Part shown: positions 24,020 to 32,152 of the stretch, one piece after another | Numbering within the stretch: position 1 is the first letter of the stretch | How the letters are laid out: each line of letters starts with the position of its first letter | Assembly: GCF_904061905.1 (NCBI RefSeq) | Contig: NZ_CAJFCI010000080.1 | Coordinates: 243,815-307,814, forward strand | Reading direction: 5' to 3' | DNA: 64,000 bases | Origin: Zestomonas carbonaria | Lineage (GTDB): Bacteria > Pseudomonadota > Gammaproteobacteria > Pseudomonadales > Pseudomonadaceae | Notes under the pieces: model-generated | Databases searched by the model: none | The model's input: the letters and a program-made list of their open reading frames with translations, nothing else | What the model was told of the DNA's origin: nothing | Position numbers and translations under genes: made by a program

Positions 24020-24148
24020 GATGGGGACTTCGGAAGGGCGATCTGCCTTGGAGGAGCGAGGCGGCAGAAGGTTCGTGGATGAACTGCCTCGGCGCCGCGG
24101 GTATACTCCCGGACCCTGAGAACCTGGCTGATTCTGCGGAGCGTTTCG

Positions 24149-25240
24149 ATGTCCGGCAACACCTACGGCAAGCTGTTCACTGTCACCACCGCCGGCGAGA
24201 GCCACGGTCCGGCACTGGTCGCCATCGTCGACGGCTGCCCGCCGGGCCTGGAGCTGTCGCTGGAAGACCTGCAACACGACCTCGATCGCCGCAAGCCGGG
24301 TACCAGCCGCCACACCACCCAGCGCCAGGAAGCGGACGAGGTGGAAATCCTCTCCGGGGTCTTCGAAGGCCGGACCACCGGCACGCCGATCGGCCTGCTG
24401 ATCCGCAACACCGACCAGAAGTCCAAGGACTACTCGGCGATCAGGGACCTGTTCCGCCCGGCCCACGCCGACTATACCTATCATCACAAGTACGGCGTCC
24501 GCGACTACCGTGGCGGCGGCCGCAGCTCGGCGCGCGAGACCGCCATGCGCGTGGCGGCCGGCGCCATCGCCAAGAAGTACCTGGCGAGCCTGGGCATCAG
24601 CGTGCGCGGCTACATGAGCCAGCTCGGCCCGATCGAAATCCCCTTCAAGGCCTGGGACAGCGTCGAGCAGAACGCCTTCTTCAGCCCCGACCCGGACAAG
24701 GTGGCGGAGCTGGAGGCCTACATGGACCAGTTGCGCCGCGACCAGGACTCGGTCGGTGCGAAGATCACCGTGGTCGCCGAGGGCGTGCCGCCGGGCCTCG
24801 GCGAGCCGATCTTCGACCGCCTGGACGCCGAGCTGGCCCATGCGCTGATGAGCATCAACGCGGTGAAGGGCGTGGAGATCGGCGCCGGTTTCGCCAGCGT
24901 CGCCCAGCGCGGCACCGAGCACCGCGACGAGCTGACGCCCGAAGGTTTCCTGTCCAACAACGCCGGCGGCATCCTCGGCGGGATTTCCTCCGGCCAGCCG
25001 ATCGTCGCCCACCTGGCGCTGAAGCCGACTTCCAGCATCACCACGCCGGGCCGCTCCATCGACGTGAGCGGCAACCCGGTGGACGTGGTGACCAAGGGCC
25101 GTCACGACCCCTGCGTCGGCATCCGCGCCACGCCCATCGCCGAGGCGATGATGGCCATCGTGCTGATGGACCACCTGCTGCGGCAGCGCGCGCAGAATGC
25201 CGGGGTAAGCGTGACCACGCCGGTGCTGGGCCAGCTTTGA
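24149..25240 (+). CDS. aroC: chorismate synthase
   Basis: A 363-residue chorismate synthase, the last step of the shikimate pathway, converting EPSP to chorismate with reduced FMN. Diagnostic blocks are GESHGPALVAIVDGCPPG near the N-terminus, YRGGGRSSARETAMRVAAGA, and the C-terminal GRHDPCVGIRATPIAEAM. The length is normal. It stands downstream of a divergent hydrolase gene and is followed by a repeat-bearing gap. Confidence 0.97.
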   Translation: MSGNTYGKLFTVTTAGESHGPALVAIVDGCPPGLELSLEDLQHDLDRRKPGTSRHTTQRQEADEVEILSGVFEGRTTGTPIGLLIRNTDQKSKDYSAIRDLFRPAHADYTYHHKYGVRDYRGGGRSSARETAMRVAAGAIAKKYLASLGISVRGYMSQLGPIEIPFKAWDSVEQNAFFSPDPDKVAELEAYMDQLRRDQDSVGAKITVVAEGVPPGLGEPIFDRLDAELAHALMSINAVKGVEIGAGFASVAQRGTEHRDELTPEGFLSNNAGGILGGISSGQPIVAHLALKPTSSITTPGRSIDVSGNPVDVVTKGRHDPCVGIRATPIAEAMMAIVLMDHLLRQRAQNAGVSVTTPVLGQL

Positions 25241-25252
25241 GAGGCCGCGCCC

Positions 25253-25415
25253 GTAGGGTGGGTTAGGCGCCTCTCCGTGGCCAATGGCCGGACCACGGAG
25301 CCGCGGGCGCCGTAACCCACCAACCGAGCCAACCCTGACCCGCCGGTGGGTTATGCGGCACGGCAGGTCCGGCGCGGCACAGAAAGCATGGTGTCGCGTC
25401 GCTAACCCACCCTAC
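25253..25415. repeat. composite REP-like element built on GGTGGGTTA
   Basis: GTAGGGTGGGTTA (25253-25265) and its exact complement (25403-25415) bound a 163-bp element. Inside, TAACCCACC (25313-25321) and GGTGGGTTA (25345-25353) form a second inverted pair. It occupies most of the 195-bp gap between aroC and the MFS gene. This GTAGGGTGGGTTA family is common between genes in many gammaproteobacteria. No ORF is seen. Confidence 0.8.
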
Positions 25416-25435
25416 GTCGGTACCTGTTCCAGACC

Positions 25436-26599
25436 ATGACTGCCTTGCCGTACTGGCGCCTGTCCAGCTTCTACCTGTTCTATTTCTCCCTGCTCGGCGC
25501 CACGGCGCCGTTCCTGGCGCTGTATTTCCATCACCTGGGCTTCTCCAGCGCGCGTATCGGCGAACTGGTGGCGATTCCCATGCTGATGCGCTGCGTGGCG
25601 CCGAACCTGTGGGGCTGGCTCGGCGATGTCACCGGCCGGCGCCTGGCCATCGTGCGTTTCGGCGCGTTCTGCACGCTGATCTGCTTCGCCGGTATCTTCG
25701 TCAGCCACAGCTACGCCTGGCTGGCGCTGATCATGGCGGCGCACGCCTTCTTCTGGCACGCGGTACTGCCGCAGTTCGAAGTGATCACCCTGGCCCACCT
25801 GCGCGAGCAGGCGTCGCGCTACAGCCAGATCCGCCTGTGGGGCAGCATCGGCTTCATCCTCACCGTGGCCGGGCTCGGCAAACTGTTCGACCTGTACAGC
25901 CTAGACGCCTATCCCTGGGCGCTGGTGGCGATCATGGCCGGGATCGTGGTCAGCAGCCTGTGGGTGCCCAACGCCCAGCCCAGGGCGCATGGCGGAGAGG
26001 TGGGTGAGGGCGGCTTCCTCGCCCAGTTGTGGCGGCCCGGCGTGCTGGCCTTCTACGCCAGCGTTGCCCTGATGCAGCTCAGCCACGGGCCGTACTACAC
26101 CTTCCTGACCCTGCACCTGGAGAGCCTCGGCTACTCGCGCGGCCTGATCGGCCAGTTGTGGGCGCTGGGCGTAGTCGCCGAGGTGCTGCTGTTCCTGGTG
26201 ATGAACCGCCTGCTGGCGCGCTTTTCCCTGCACCAGGTGCTGCTCGCCAGCTTCCTGCTCGCCGCCCTGCGCTGGCTGCTGCTCGGCAACCTGGCGGATC
26301 ATCTGTCGGTCCTGCTGTTCGCCCAGTTGCTGCACGCGGCGACCTTCGGCAGCTTCCATGCCGCCGCCATCCATTTCGTCCAGGGCAGCTTCGGTCCCCG
26401 CCAGCAGGGCCAGGGGCAGGCGCTCTACGCGGCGATGGCCGGTATCGGCGGTGCCCTGGGCGCGCTGTACGCCGGCTATAGCTGGAGCAGCCTGGGGCCG
26501 GCCTGGACTTTTGGCATCGCCAGTCTGACGGCGCTGGCCGCAGCCGTTATCATCGCCAACCGTCTACCCCGATTCGCAATACGAGAGGAACGCGCATGA
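25436..26599 (+). CDS. MFS transporter, HcaT/LacY-like (MFS_1_like)
   Basis: A 387-residue, 12-helix inner-membrane carrier. The opening LSSFYLFYFSLLGATAPFLALYF and SSARIGELVAIPML match the MFS_1_like group that includes HcaT and YcaD-like proteins, and GWLGDVTGRR is its motif A. Its stop overlaps the mtnB start (ATGA), so the two are translationally coupled. The pairing with methionine-salvage genes raises the idea of uptake of methylthioribose or a related thio-compound, but this is inference only. Confidence 0.85.
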   Translation: MTALPYWRLSSFYLFYFSLLGATAPFLALYFHHLGFSSARIGELVAIPMLMRCVAPNLWGWLGDVTGRRLAIVRFGAFCTLICFAGIFVSHSYAWLALIMAAHAFFWHAVLPQFEVITLAHLREQASRYSQIRLWGSIGFILTVAGLGKLFDLYSLDAYPWALVAIMAGIVVSSLWVPNAQPRAHGGEVGEGGFLAQLWRPGVLAFYASVALMQLSHGPYYTFLTLHLESLGYSRGLIGQLWALGVVAEVLLFLVMNRLLARFSLHQVLLASFLLAALRWLLLGNLADHLSVLLFAQLLHAATFGSFHAAAIHFVQGSFGPRQQGQGQALYAAMAGIGGALGALYAGYSWSSLGPAWTFGIASLTALAAAVIIANRLPRFAIREERA

Positions 26600-27210
26600 G
26601 CCGCGAACAACTGGCCCAGGAAATCATCGACGCCGGGCGTTTTCTCTACGGGCGCGGCTGGTCGCCGGCCACCAGCAGCAACTATTCGACGCGCCTGTCC
26701 GCCGACCAGGCGCTGCTCACCGTGTCCGGCAAGCACAAGGGCCAGCTCGGCCCGGACGACGTGCTGGCCACCGATCTCGACGGCAACAGCCTGGAGCCGG
26801 GCAAGAAGCCTTCGGCGGAAACCCTGCTGCACACCCAGCTTTACCGCTGGAAGGCGGAGATCGGCGCAGTGCTGCACACCCACTCGGTGAACGCCACCGT
26901 GTTGTCGCGGCTGACGCCGGGCGATCATCTGGTGCTCGAGGACTACGAGTTGCAGAAGGCTTTCAGCGGCGTGACCACCCACCAGGGCCAAGTGCTGGTG
27001 CCGATCTTCGACAATGACCAGGACATCGCCCGCCTGGCCGCCAAGGTGCAGCCCTGGCTGGACGACAACCCGGATTGCGTCGGCTACCTGATTCGCGGGC
27101 ACGGTCTTTATACTTGGGGGCCGCGCATGAGTGATGCGCTGCGCCAGGTCGAGGCCTTCGAGTTCCTGTTCGAGTGCGAGCTGAAAGTGCGCAGCATCGC
27201 GAACGCCTGA
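26596..27210 (+). CDS. mtnB: methylthioribulose-1-phosphate dehydratase
   Basis: A 204-residue class II aldolase-like enzyme of the methionine salvage pathway, dehydrating 5-methylthioribulose-1-phosphate. Zinc ligands His94 and His96 (LHTHSVNA) and Glu75 (KPSAE) are visible, and SPATSSNYSTRL near residue 23 is family-specific. The start overlaps the upstream transporter stop by 4 bases. mtnD and mtnC follow, but mtnA and other salvage genes are not in the window. Confidence 0.95.
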   Translation: MSREQLAQEIIDAGRFLYGRGWSPATSSNYSTRLSADQALLTVSGKHKGQLGPDDVLATDLDGNSLEPGKKPSAETLLHTQLYRWKAEIGAVLHTHSVNATVLSRLTPGDHLVLEDYELQKAFSGVTTHQGQVLVPIFDNDQDIARLAAKVQPWLDDNPDCVGYLIRGHGLYTWGPRMSDALRQVEAFEFLFECELKVRSIANA

Positions 27211-27309
27211 TCGCCGTCGATGCTTCCTTCCACCGAAGATGCCTGACCAAAAAGAAAGCCGGCCCCGACCCGCGAGTCGTGCGGGAGGAGGCACGAGGAG
27301 TAACCGCCA

Positions 27310-27855
27310 ATGAGCCGATTGACCGTCTATCACGAATCCAGCCCCGAACTGCCGAACAAGGTCCTCACCCACGTCGAGGACATCGCCGCGACCCTCGCCG
27401 AGGTCGGCGTGCGTTTCGAGCGCTGGGAAGCCCAGGCACCGATCAGCGCTGGCGCGAGCCAGGACGAAGTGCTGGCCGCCTACCGCCCGCAGATCGACAA
27501 GTTGATGAACGAGCGAGGCTATATCACCGTCGACGTGGTCAGCATGAACCGCGACCACCCGCAGAAGGCCGAGCTGCGTGCCAAGTTCCTCGACGAGCAC
27601 CGCCATGGCGAGGACGAAGTGCGTTTCTTCGTCGCCGGGCGCGGGCTGTTCACCCTGCACATCGAGGATCATGTCTACGCCGTGCTGTGCGAGAAGAACG
27701 ACCTGATCTCGGTGCCGGCCGGTACCCGCCACTGGTTCGACATGGGCGAGGAGCCGCATTTCGTCGCCATCCGCCTGTTCAACAACCCCGAGGGCTGGGT
27801 GGCCAAGTTCACCGGCGAGGACATCGCCAGCCGCTTCCCGCGCCTCGACGACTGA
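27310..27855 (+). CDS. mtnD: acireductone dioxygenase
   Basis: A 181-residue cupin metalloenzyme that oxidises acireductone to the 2-oxo precursor of methionine and formate with Fe2+, or to other products with Ni2+. The metal ligands are His97, His99 and Glu103 (HRHGEDEVRF) and His141 (GTRHWFD), the same spacing as in the Klebsiella enzyme. GAGGAG lies 6 bases before the ATG. It sits between mtnB and mtnC, with a palindromic repeat separating it from the latter. Confidence 0.96.
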   Translation: MSRLTVYHESSPELPNKVLTHVEDIAATLAEVGVRFERWEAQAPISAGASQDEVLAAYRPQIDKLMNERGYITVDVVSMNRDHPQKAELRAKFLDEHRHGEDEVRFFVAGRGLFTLHIEDHVYAVLCEKNDLISVPAGTRHWFDMGEEPHFVAIRLFNNPEGWVAKFTGEDIASRFPRLDD

Positions 27856-27913
27856 ACGTGGTGGGTTGGGTTTCGCAGGCCCAGCCCACTCCGCTCACCG
27901 ACACCGCGCTTTT

Positions 27914-27966
27914 GTAGGAGCGGCCCATGGCCGCGATATGCCGGCACGGCCATGGGCCGCTCCTGC
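27914..27966. repeat. REP-like palindrome, GTAGGAGCGGCCCATGGCCG family
   Basis: Two 20-bp arms (27914-27933 and 27947-27966) pair with one mismatch around a 13-base spacer. The element lies between mtnD and mtnC. Related copies occur at 13999-14045 and in the right-end repeat block. A hairpin in this place could lower mtnC expression relative to mtnBD. Confidence 0.85.
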
Positions 27967-27996
27967 AATTCCATCTCAGCTCATGTGGAATCCCGT

Positions 27997-28680
27997 ATGC
28001 CCATCAAAGCCATCCTCACCGACATCGAAGGCACCACCAGCGCGGTGAGCTTCGTGTTCGACGTGCTGTTCCCCTATGCCGCCGAGCACCTGCCGGAGTT
28101 CGTCCAGGCCCATGCCGGGGAGCCGGAGGTGACCGCCCAGCTCGACGCGGTGCGCGCCGAAGCGGGCGAGCCGCAGGCCAGCGTCGGGCGGGTGATCGAG
28201 ATCCTCCTGCAATGGATCGCCGAGGACCGCAAGGCCACGCCGCTCAAGGCGTTGCAGGGCATGATCTGGCAGCAGGGCTACGAGGCCGGGCAGCTCAAGG
28301 GGCACGTCTACCCGGATGCGGTGGAGGCGTTGAAGCGCTGGCACGCCGAAGGCTATGCGCTGTACGTGTACTCGTCCGGCTCGATCCAGGCGCAGAAGCT
28401 GATCTTCGGCTGCTCGGTGGCCGGCGATCTCAGCCCGTTGTTCTCCGGCTACTTCGACACCACCTCCGGGCCCAAGCGCGAGGCGGCGTCCTACGCGCGG
28501 ATCGTCGCCGAGATCGGCGTGCCGGCGGACGAGGTGCTGTTCCTCTCCGACGTGGTACAGGAGCTGGACGCCGCCGAGCAGGCCGGCCTGCAGACCATCG
28601 GCCTGGCCCGCGAGGGCGGGACGCTGGAAGGCCACCAGACGGTGGTCAGCTTCGCGGTGATCGACCTCGACGCTCTATAG
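27997..28680 (+). CDS. mtnC: enolase-phosphatase E1 (acireductone synthase)
   Basis: A 227-residue HAD-superfamily enzyme that enolises and dephosphorylates 2,3-diketo-5-methylthiopentyl-1-phosphate to acireductone, the substrate of MtnD. The nucleophile Asp9 and Glu11 lie in LTDIEGTTSAVSFV, YVYSSGSIQAQKL is motif 2, and FLSDVVQELDAAEQAGL is the C-terminal acidic motif. The frame runs 15 codons further upstream into the repeat, but homology starts at this Met. Confidence 0.95.
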   Translation: MPIKAILTDIEGTTSAVSFVFDVLFPYAAEHLPEFVQAHAGEPEVTAQLDAVRAEAGEPQASVGRVIEILLQWIAEDRKATPLKALQGMIWQQGYEAGQLKGHVYPDAVEALKRWHAEGYALYVYSSGSIQAQKLIFGCSVAGDLSPLFSGYFDTTSGPKREAASYARIVAEIGVPADEVLFLSDVVQELDAAEQAGLQTIGLAREGGTLEGHQTVVSFAVIDLDAL

Positions 28681-28727
28681 AACCGTTCGGGCTATGCTGG
28701 GGTTACCCTTCGCATAGGAGCGTCGTC

Positions 28728-28916
28728 ATGGATTTTGGTGGCAGCCTGGTTGGTCTGATCATCCTGGCCCTGGATATCTGGGCCATCCTGCACGTGGTGA
28801 AAAGCAGTTCGGAAACCGGCATCAAGGTGTTGTGGATCCTGCTGATCGTGCTGCTGCCGCTGCTCGGCCTGGTCCTCTGGGCGGTGGCTGGGCCGCGCGG
28901 CAATTTGCGCTTCTGA
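28728..28916 (+). CDS. small PLDc_N-type membrane protein
   Basis: A 62-residue protein with two hydrophobic helices (LVGLIILALDIWAILHVV and VLWILLIVLLPLLGLVLWAVAGPRG). The second, with the PLLGLVLWAVAGPRG ending, matches the phospholipase D/nuclease N-terminal (PLDc_N) domain that occurs alone in many small membrane proteins. TAGGAG lies 7 bases upstream of the ATG. Function is unknown. It precedes pdxB on the same strand. Confidence 0.85.
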   Translation: MDFGGSLVGLIILALDIWAILHVVKSSSETGIKVLWILLIVLLPLLGLVLWAVAGPRGNLRF

Positions 28917-28983
28917 TCGGCCTCGGAAGCACGCCTTGGACAAGGCAATCGCCTAGAATGGGCCTCTGTTCCGGGAGGCTGCG

Positions 28984-30114
28984 ATGCGAATTCTTGCCGA
29001 TGAAAACATTCCCCTGATCGACGCCTTTTTCGGCGGCTTCGGCGAAATCCGCCGGCTGCCGGGTCGTGCCATCGACCGTGCGGCGCTGGCCGATGCCGAC
29101 GTGCTGCTGGTGCGTTCGGTGACCCGGGTCGATCGCGACCTGCTGGCCGGTAGCGCGGTGCGCTTCGTCGGCACCTGCACCATCGGCACCGACCACCTCG
29201 ATCTCGACTATTTCCACGAGGCCGGCATCGCCTGGTCCAGCGCTCCGGGCTGCAATGCGCGCGGCGTGGTGGACTACGTGCTCGGCAGCCTGCTGGCGCT
29301 GGCGGAGATCCATGGCGCGGATCTTTCCCGGCGTCGCTACGGCGTGGTTGGCGCCGGCCAGGTCGGTGGGCGTCTGGTCGAAGTATTGCGTGGCCTGGGC
29401 TGGAATGTGCGGGTCTGCGACCCGCCGCGCCAGGCCGCCGAGGGTGGTGATTTCGTCGGTCTAGACGAAATCCTCGCCGAATGCGACGCCATCAGCCTGC
29501 ATACCCCGCTGGACACGACCACCCTCCATCTGCTGGATGCCGGGCGACTGGCTCGCCTGCGGCCCGGCGCCTGGATGGTCAACGCCAGTCGTGGCGCGGT
29601 GGTCGATAATCGTGCACTGCGCGAACTGCTGGAGCGGCGCGAAGATGTCGAGGCGGTGCTGGATGTCTGGGAAGGCGAGCCGCAGGTGGATGTCGACCTG
29701 GCGCGGCTATGCCGGGTGGCCACTCCGCATATCGCCGGCTACAGCCTGGAGGGCAAGCTGCGCGGCACCGCGCAGATCTACCAGGCGTTCTGTGCCTATC
29801 TCGGTCGGGCGCCGGAAGTCCGACTGGATGAATTGATGCCGGTTGCCTGGCTGGCGGAGGTCGGGCTGGATGCCGATACGCCGGTGGACTGGGCGCTGGC
29901 CACGCTGTGCCGCGCGGTGTACGACCCGCGCCGCGACGACGCCGATTTCCGCCGCTCGCTGCGTGGCGATCCGTCCGAACGCCGCGTGGCTTTCGACAAC
30001 TTGCGCAAACACTATCCGGTGCGCCGCGAGATCGATGGTCTGCGTGTGCGCCTGAACGGCGAGGCACCCGGGTTGGCGGGGCTGGTGAAGGCGCTGGGCG
30101 CGACGCTTCTGTAG
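28984..30114 (+). CDS. pdxB: erythronate-4-phosphate dehydrogenase
   Basis: A 376-residue D-2-hydroxyacid dehydrogenase that oxidises 4-phosphoerythronate in pyridoxal 5'-phosphate synthesis. The N-terminus MRILADENIPLIDAFFGGFG is PdxB-specific, the NAD-binding loop GVVGAGQVGG begins near residue 120, and TPHIAGYSLEGK holds the catalytic His. A C-terminal PdxB dimerisation domain is present. The length is normal. A short gene of unknown role lies convergent just downstream. Confidence 0.95.
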   Translation: MRILADENIPLIDAFFGGFGEIRRLPGRAIDRAALADADVLLVRSVTRVDRDLLAGSAVRFVGTCTIGTDHLDLDYFHEAGIAWSSAPGCNARGVVDYVLGSLLALAEIHGADLSRRRYGVVGAGQVGGRLVEVLRGLGWNVRVCDPPRQAAEGGDFVGLDEILAECDAISLHTPLDTTTLHLLDAGRLARLRPGAWMVNASRGAVVDNRALRELLERREDVEAVLDVWEGEPQVDVDLARLCRVATPHIAGYSLEGKLRGTAQIYQAFCAYLGRAPEVRLDELMPVAWLAEVGLDADTPVDWALATLCRAVYDPRRDDADFRRSLRGDPSERRVAFDNLRKHYPVRREIDGLRVRLNGEAPGLAGLVKALGATLL

Positions 30115-30137
30115 ATCGCGTCGCGCCCCTGTGCCGT

Positions 30138-30314
30138 TCAGTCTTTCTTGGGCGAACCCATGCAGGTCTTGTCCATTTCGCGGCAGGCGCGCTGGACCAT
30201 CTGCTCGGTGATCGGGATCTCCCGGCCCTGGGCGTCGATGATCGCGCCGCCGACCGGCTGCTGCGGCGGGCGAGCAGGCGTCCGGCGTCCGGAATTGGTG
30301 TTCTGCAAGCTCAT
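30138..30314 (-). CDS. conserved small protein, 58 residues, unknown function
   Basis: A short ORF reading MSLQNTNSGRRTP at the start and CREMDKTCMGSPKKD at the end. A strong AAAGGAGA site lies 7 bases before the ATG. The N-terminal third is rich in Arg, Pro and Gln and probably disordered; the middle (GGAIIDAQGREIPITEQMVQ) reads like a short beta-hairpin and helix, and there are two cysteines (residues 44 and 51). It lies 23 bp from the pdxB stop, convergent. I recall similar short proteins beside pdxB in other pseudomonads, but do not know a role. Confidence 0.75.
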   Translation of the reverse strand: MSLQNTNSGRRTPARPPQQPVGGAIIDAQGREIPITEQMVQRACREMDKTCMGSPKKD

Positions 30315-30530
30315 GGCCTGTCTCCTTTCTCATCAGGTTATGAGATCAGTCTAGGGCGTCCGGATGAACGCCGAGTGACAATGGAAACACCCCGAAACGG
30401 TGCGATGCCCGACCAGGGGAGGCAGGATGACGGAGTCCGTCATGAAAGGGGCGCAGGCACCCGGGCAAGGTTGCCCATGATCTTATTCGTGCCGGTCGAG
30501 CGGGCCGGCACATGTTCGAACGAGGTAGGC

Positions 30531-31649
30531 ATGACGCTATTTCATCTTGGCCTGATCATCAATCCGCTGGCCGGTCTCGGCGGACCAGCGGCACTCAAGG
30601 GTAGCGACGGGGTAGCCGCCGAAGCCCTGGCGCGTGGCGCCGAACCACGCGCGGCCCAGCGCACGCGCATCGCCCTGGAGTGCCTGCGGCCGCTGGCCGA
30701 GCGCATCGAGTTCCTGACCTTTCCCGGCCCGATGGGCGGCGACCTGCTCGCCGAGATGGGTTTTCGCCACCGCCGGGTCGGTGAACTGGACGGAGAGACC
30801 ACCAGCGCCGCGGACACCCGCCGCGCCATCGAATGCCTGCAAGAGGCCGGGGTGGCGCTGATTCTCTTCGCCGGCGGCGACGGCACCGCCCGCGACGTCT
30901 GTGCGGCGGCGCGCGAGGGCCAGCCGGTGCTGGGCATCCCGGCCGGGGTGAAGATCCATTCCGGGGTCTATGCGATCAGCCCGCGCGCGGCCGGCGAACT
31001 GGCCCGGCGGCTGGTCGAGGGTGGCCTGGTGCGCCTGGCCGGCGGCGAAGTGCGCGACCTCGACGAGGCGGCGCTGCGCGATGGCCGGGTTGCCGCGCGC
31101 TGGTACGGCGAACTGACCGTGCCGGAGGAGGGCGGCTTCATGCAGCAGGTCAAGCAGGCCGGCATGGAATCCGAGGAACTGGTGCTCGCCGAGCTGGCCG
31201 CCTGGCTGGAGGACACCTGGGAGCCGGGCGTGCGCTACGTGCTCGGCCCCGGCTCGACCCTGCACGGGCTGGCCGCCAACCTCGGCCTGCAGACCACGCT
31301 GCTGGGCGTCGACGTGATCGAGGACGGCCGGCTGATCGCCACGGACGTCACCGAGGCGCAACTGTTCGAGCTGGTCGACGGCCACCCGGCGCGTCTGCTG
31401 GTCACCGCCATCGGCGGCCAGGGACACATCCTTGGGCGCGGCAACCAGCAGATAAGCCCGCGCGTGCTGCGATCCATCGGCCTCGACCACCTGCGGGTGG
31501 TGGCCACCAAGCGCAAACTGAGGACGCTGGAGGGCCGTCCGCTGCTGGTGGACAGCGGCGACCCGGCGCTGGACGAGGCGTTCCCCGATGCGGTGCGGGT
31601 CTGGGCCGGGTATAAGGAGGAGCTGTTGTATCCGGTGGGGCATCTGTAG
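30531..31649 (+). CDS. ATP-NAD kinase / AcoX family protein
   Basis: A 372-residue protein of the NAD kinase superfamily, of the AcoX-like branch. The phosphate-binding motif FAGGDGTARDV lies near residue 110, and IPAGVKIHSGVYAISPRAAGEL follows, both typical. The N-terminus LGLIINPLAGLGG is the family opening. It is longer than canonical NadK, which has a similar core. NAD phosphorylation is plausible but other substrates are possible. The frame extends far upstream, but a shorter start at this ATG, after CGAGGTAGG, is where homology begins. Confidence 0.85.
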   Translation: MTLFHLGLIINPLAGLGGPAALKGSDGVAAEALARGAEPRAAQRTRIALECLRPLAERIEFLTFPGPMGGDLLAEMGFRHRRVGELDGETTSAADTRRAIECLQEAGVALILFAGGDGTARDVCAAAREGQPVLGIPAGVKIHSGVYAISPRAAGELARRLVEGGLVRLAGGEVRDLDEAALRDGRVAARWYGELTVPEEGGFMQQVKQAGMESEELVLAELAAWLEDTWEPGVRYVLGPGSTLHGLAANLGLQTTLLGVDVIEDGRLIATDVTEAQLFELVDGHPARLLVTAIGGQGHILGRGNQQISPRVLRSIGLDHLRVVATKRKLRTLEGRPLLVDSGDPALDEAFPDAVRVWAGYKEELLYPVGHL

Positions 31650-31711
31650 GCGCGAGATCACTGGCGATTTCCGGTCGAGGCCGGGGGCGCGGATAAGTCC
31701 AGGAGGAAGTC

Positions 31712-32116
31712 ATGTACCAAGGCGGTTGCCTGTGCGGCGGGGTGCGTTATCAGGTCGAAGGGGAGCTGGCTCCGATCCAGATCTGCCATTGCGGCCAGTG
31801 CCGAAAGGCGCAGGGTACGGCGTTCGTCACCAACATCCCGGTGGCCGAGGCGGATTTCCGGTTGCTCCAGGGGGACGAACGACTCAAGGCGTTCGAGTCC
31901 TCGCCCGGCAAGTGGCGGGTGTTCTGCGACCAGTGCGGTTCGCCGCTGTTCAGCCGCACCGCCAGGTTGCCCGGCGTGCTGCGCATTCGCGCCGGCAGCT
32001 TCGATGGTGAGCTGGCGACCCGGCCAGTGGCGCACTTCCATGTGGCATCCAAGGCCAACTGGTGGACCATCGGCGATGATCTGCCGCAATTCTCCGACAC
32101 CGACCGGAAGGCTTGA
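31712..32116 (+). CDS. GFA family zinc protein
   Basis: A 134-residue GFA/CENP-V domain protein. Zinc-binding cysteines are Cys6 and Cys8 (GCLCGG), Cys25, Cys27 and Cys30 (CHCGQC), and a CDQCG pair near residue 71. AGGAGG lies 6 bases before the ATG. It is a distant paralogue of the protein at 18366 and is upstream of an ABC exporter gene by 36 bp, but no functional link is evident. Confidence 0.88.
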   Translation: MYQGGCLCGGVRYQVEGELAPIQICHCGQCRKAQGTAFVTNIPVAEADFRLLQGDERLKAFESSPGKWRVFCDQCGSPLFSRTARLPGVLRIRAGSFDGELATRPVAHFHVASKANWWTIGDDLPQFSDTDRKA

Positions 32117-32152
32117 CCCAGGAGCCCCGCGTCCCTCCACAAGAGCGACTTC

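Noticed and set aside
23063..25174. A 703-codon minus-strand frame joining the hydrolase to sequence antisense to aroC
   Set aside because: The signal peptide and hydrolase homology begin at the ATG at 24019. The upstream part is antisense to chorismate synthase and has no domain.
29907..30530. Upstream extension of the NAD-kinase-like gene
   Set aside because: The frame is open but runs antisense over the 58-residue gene and into pdxB. Family homology and the ribosome binding site point to the ATG at 30531.
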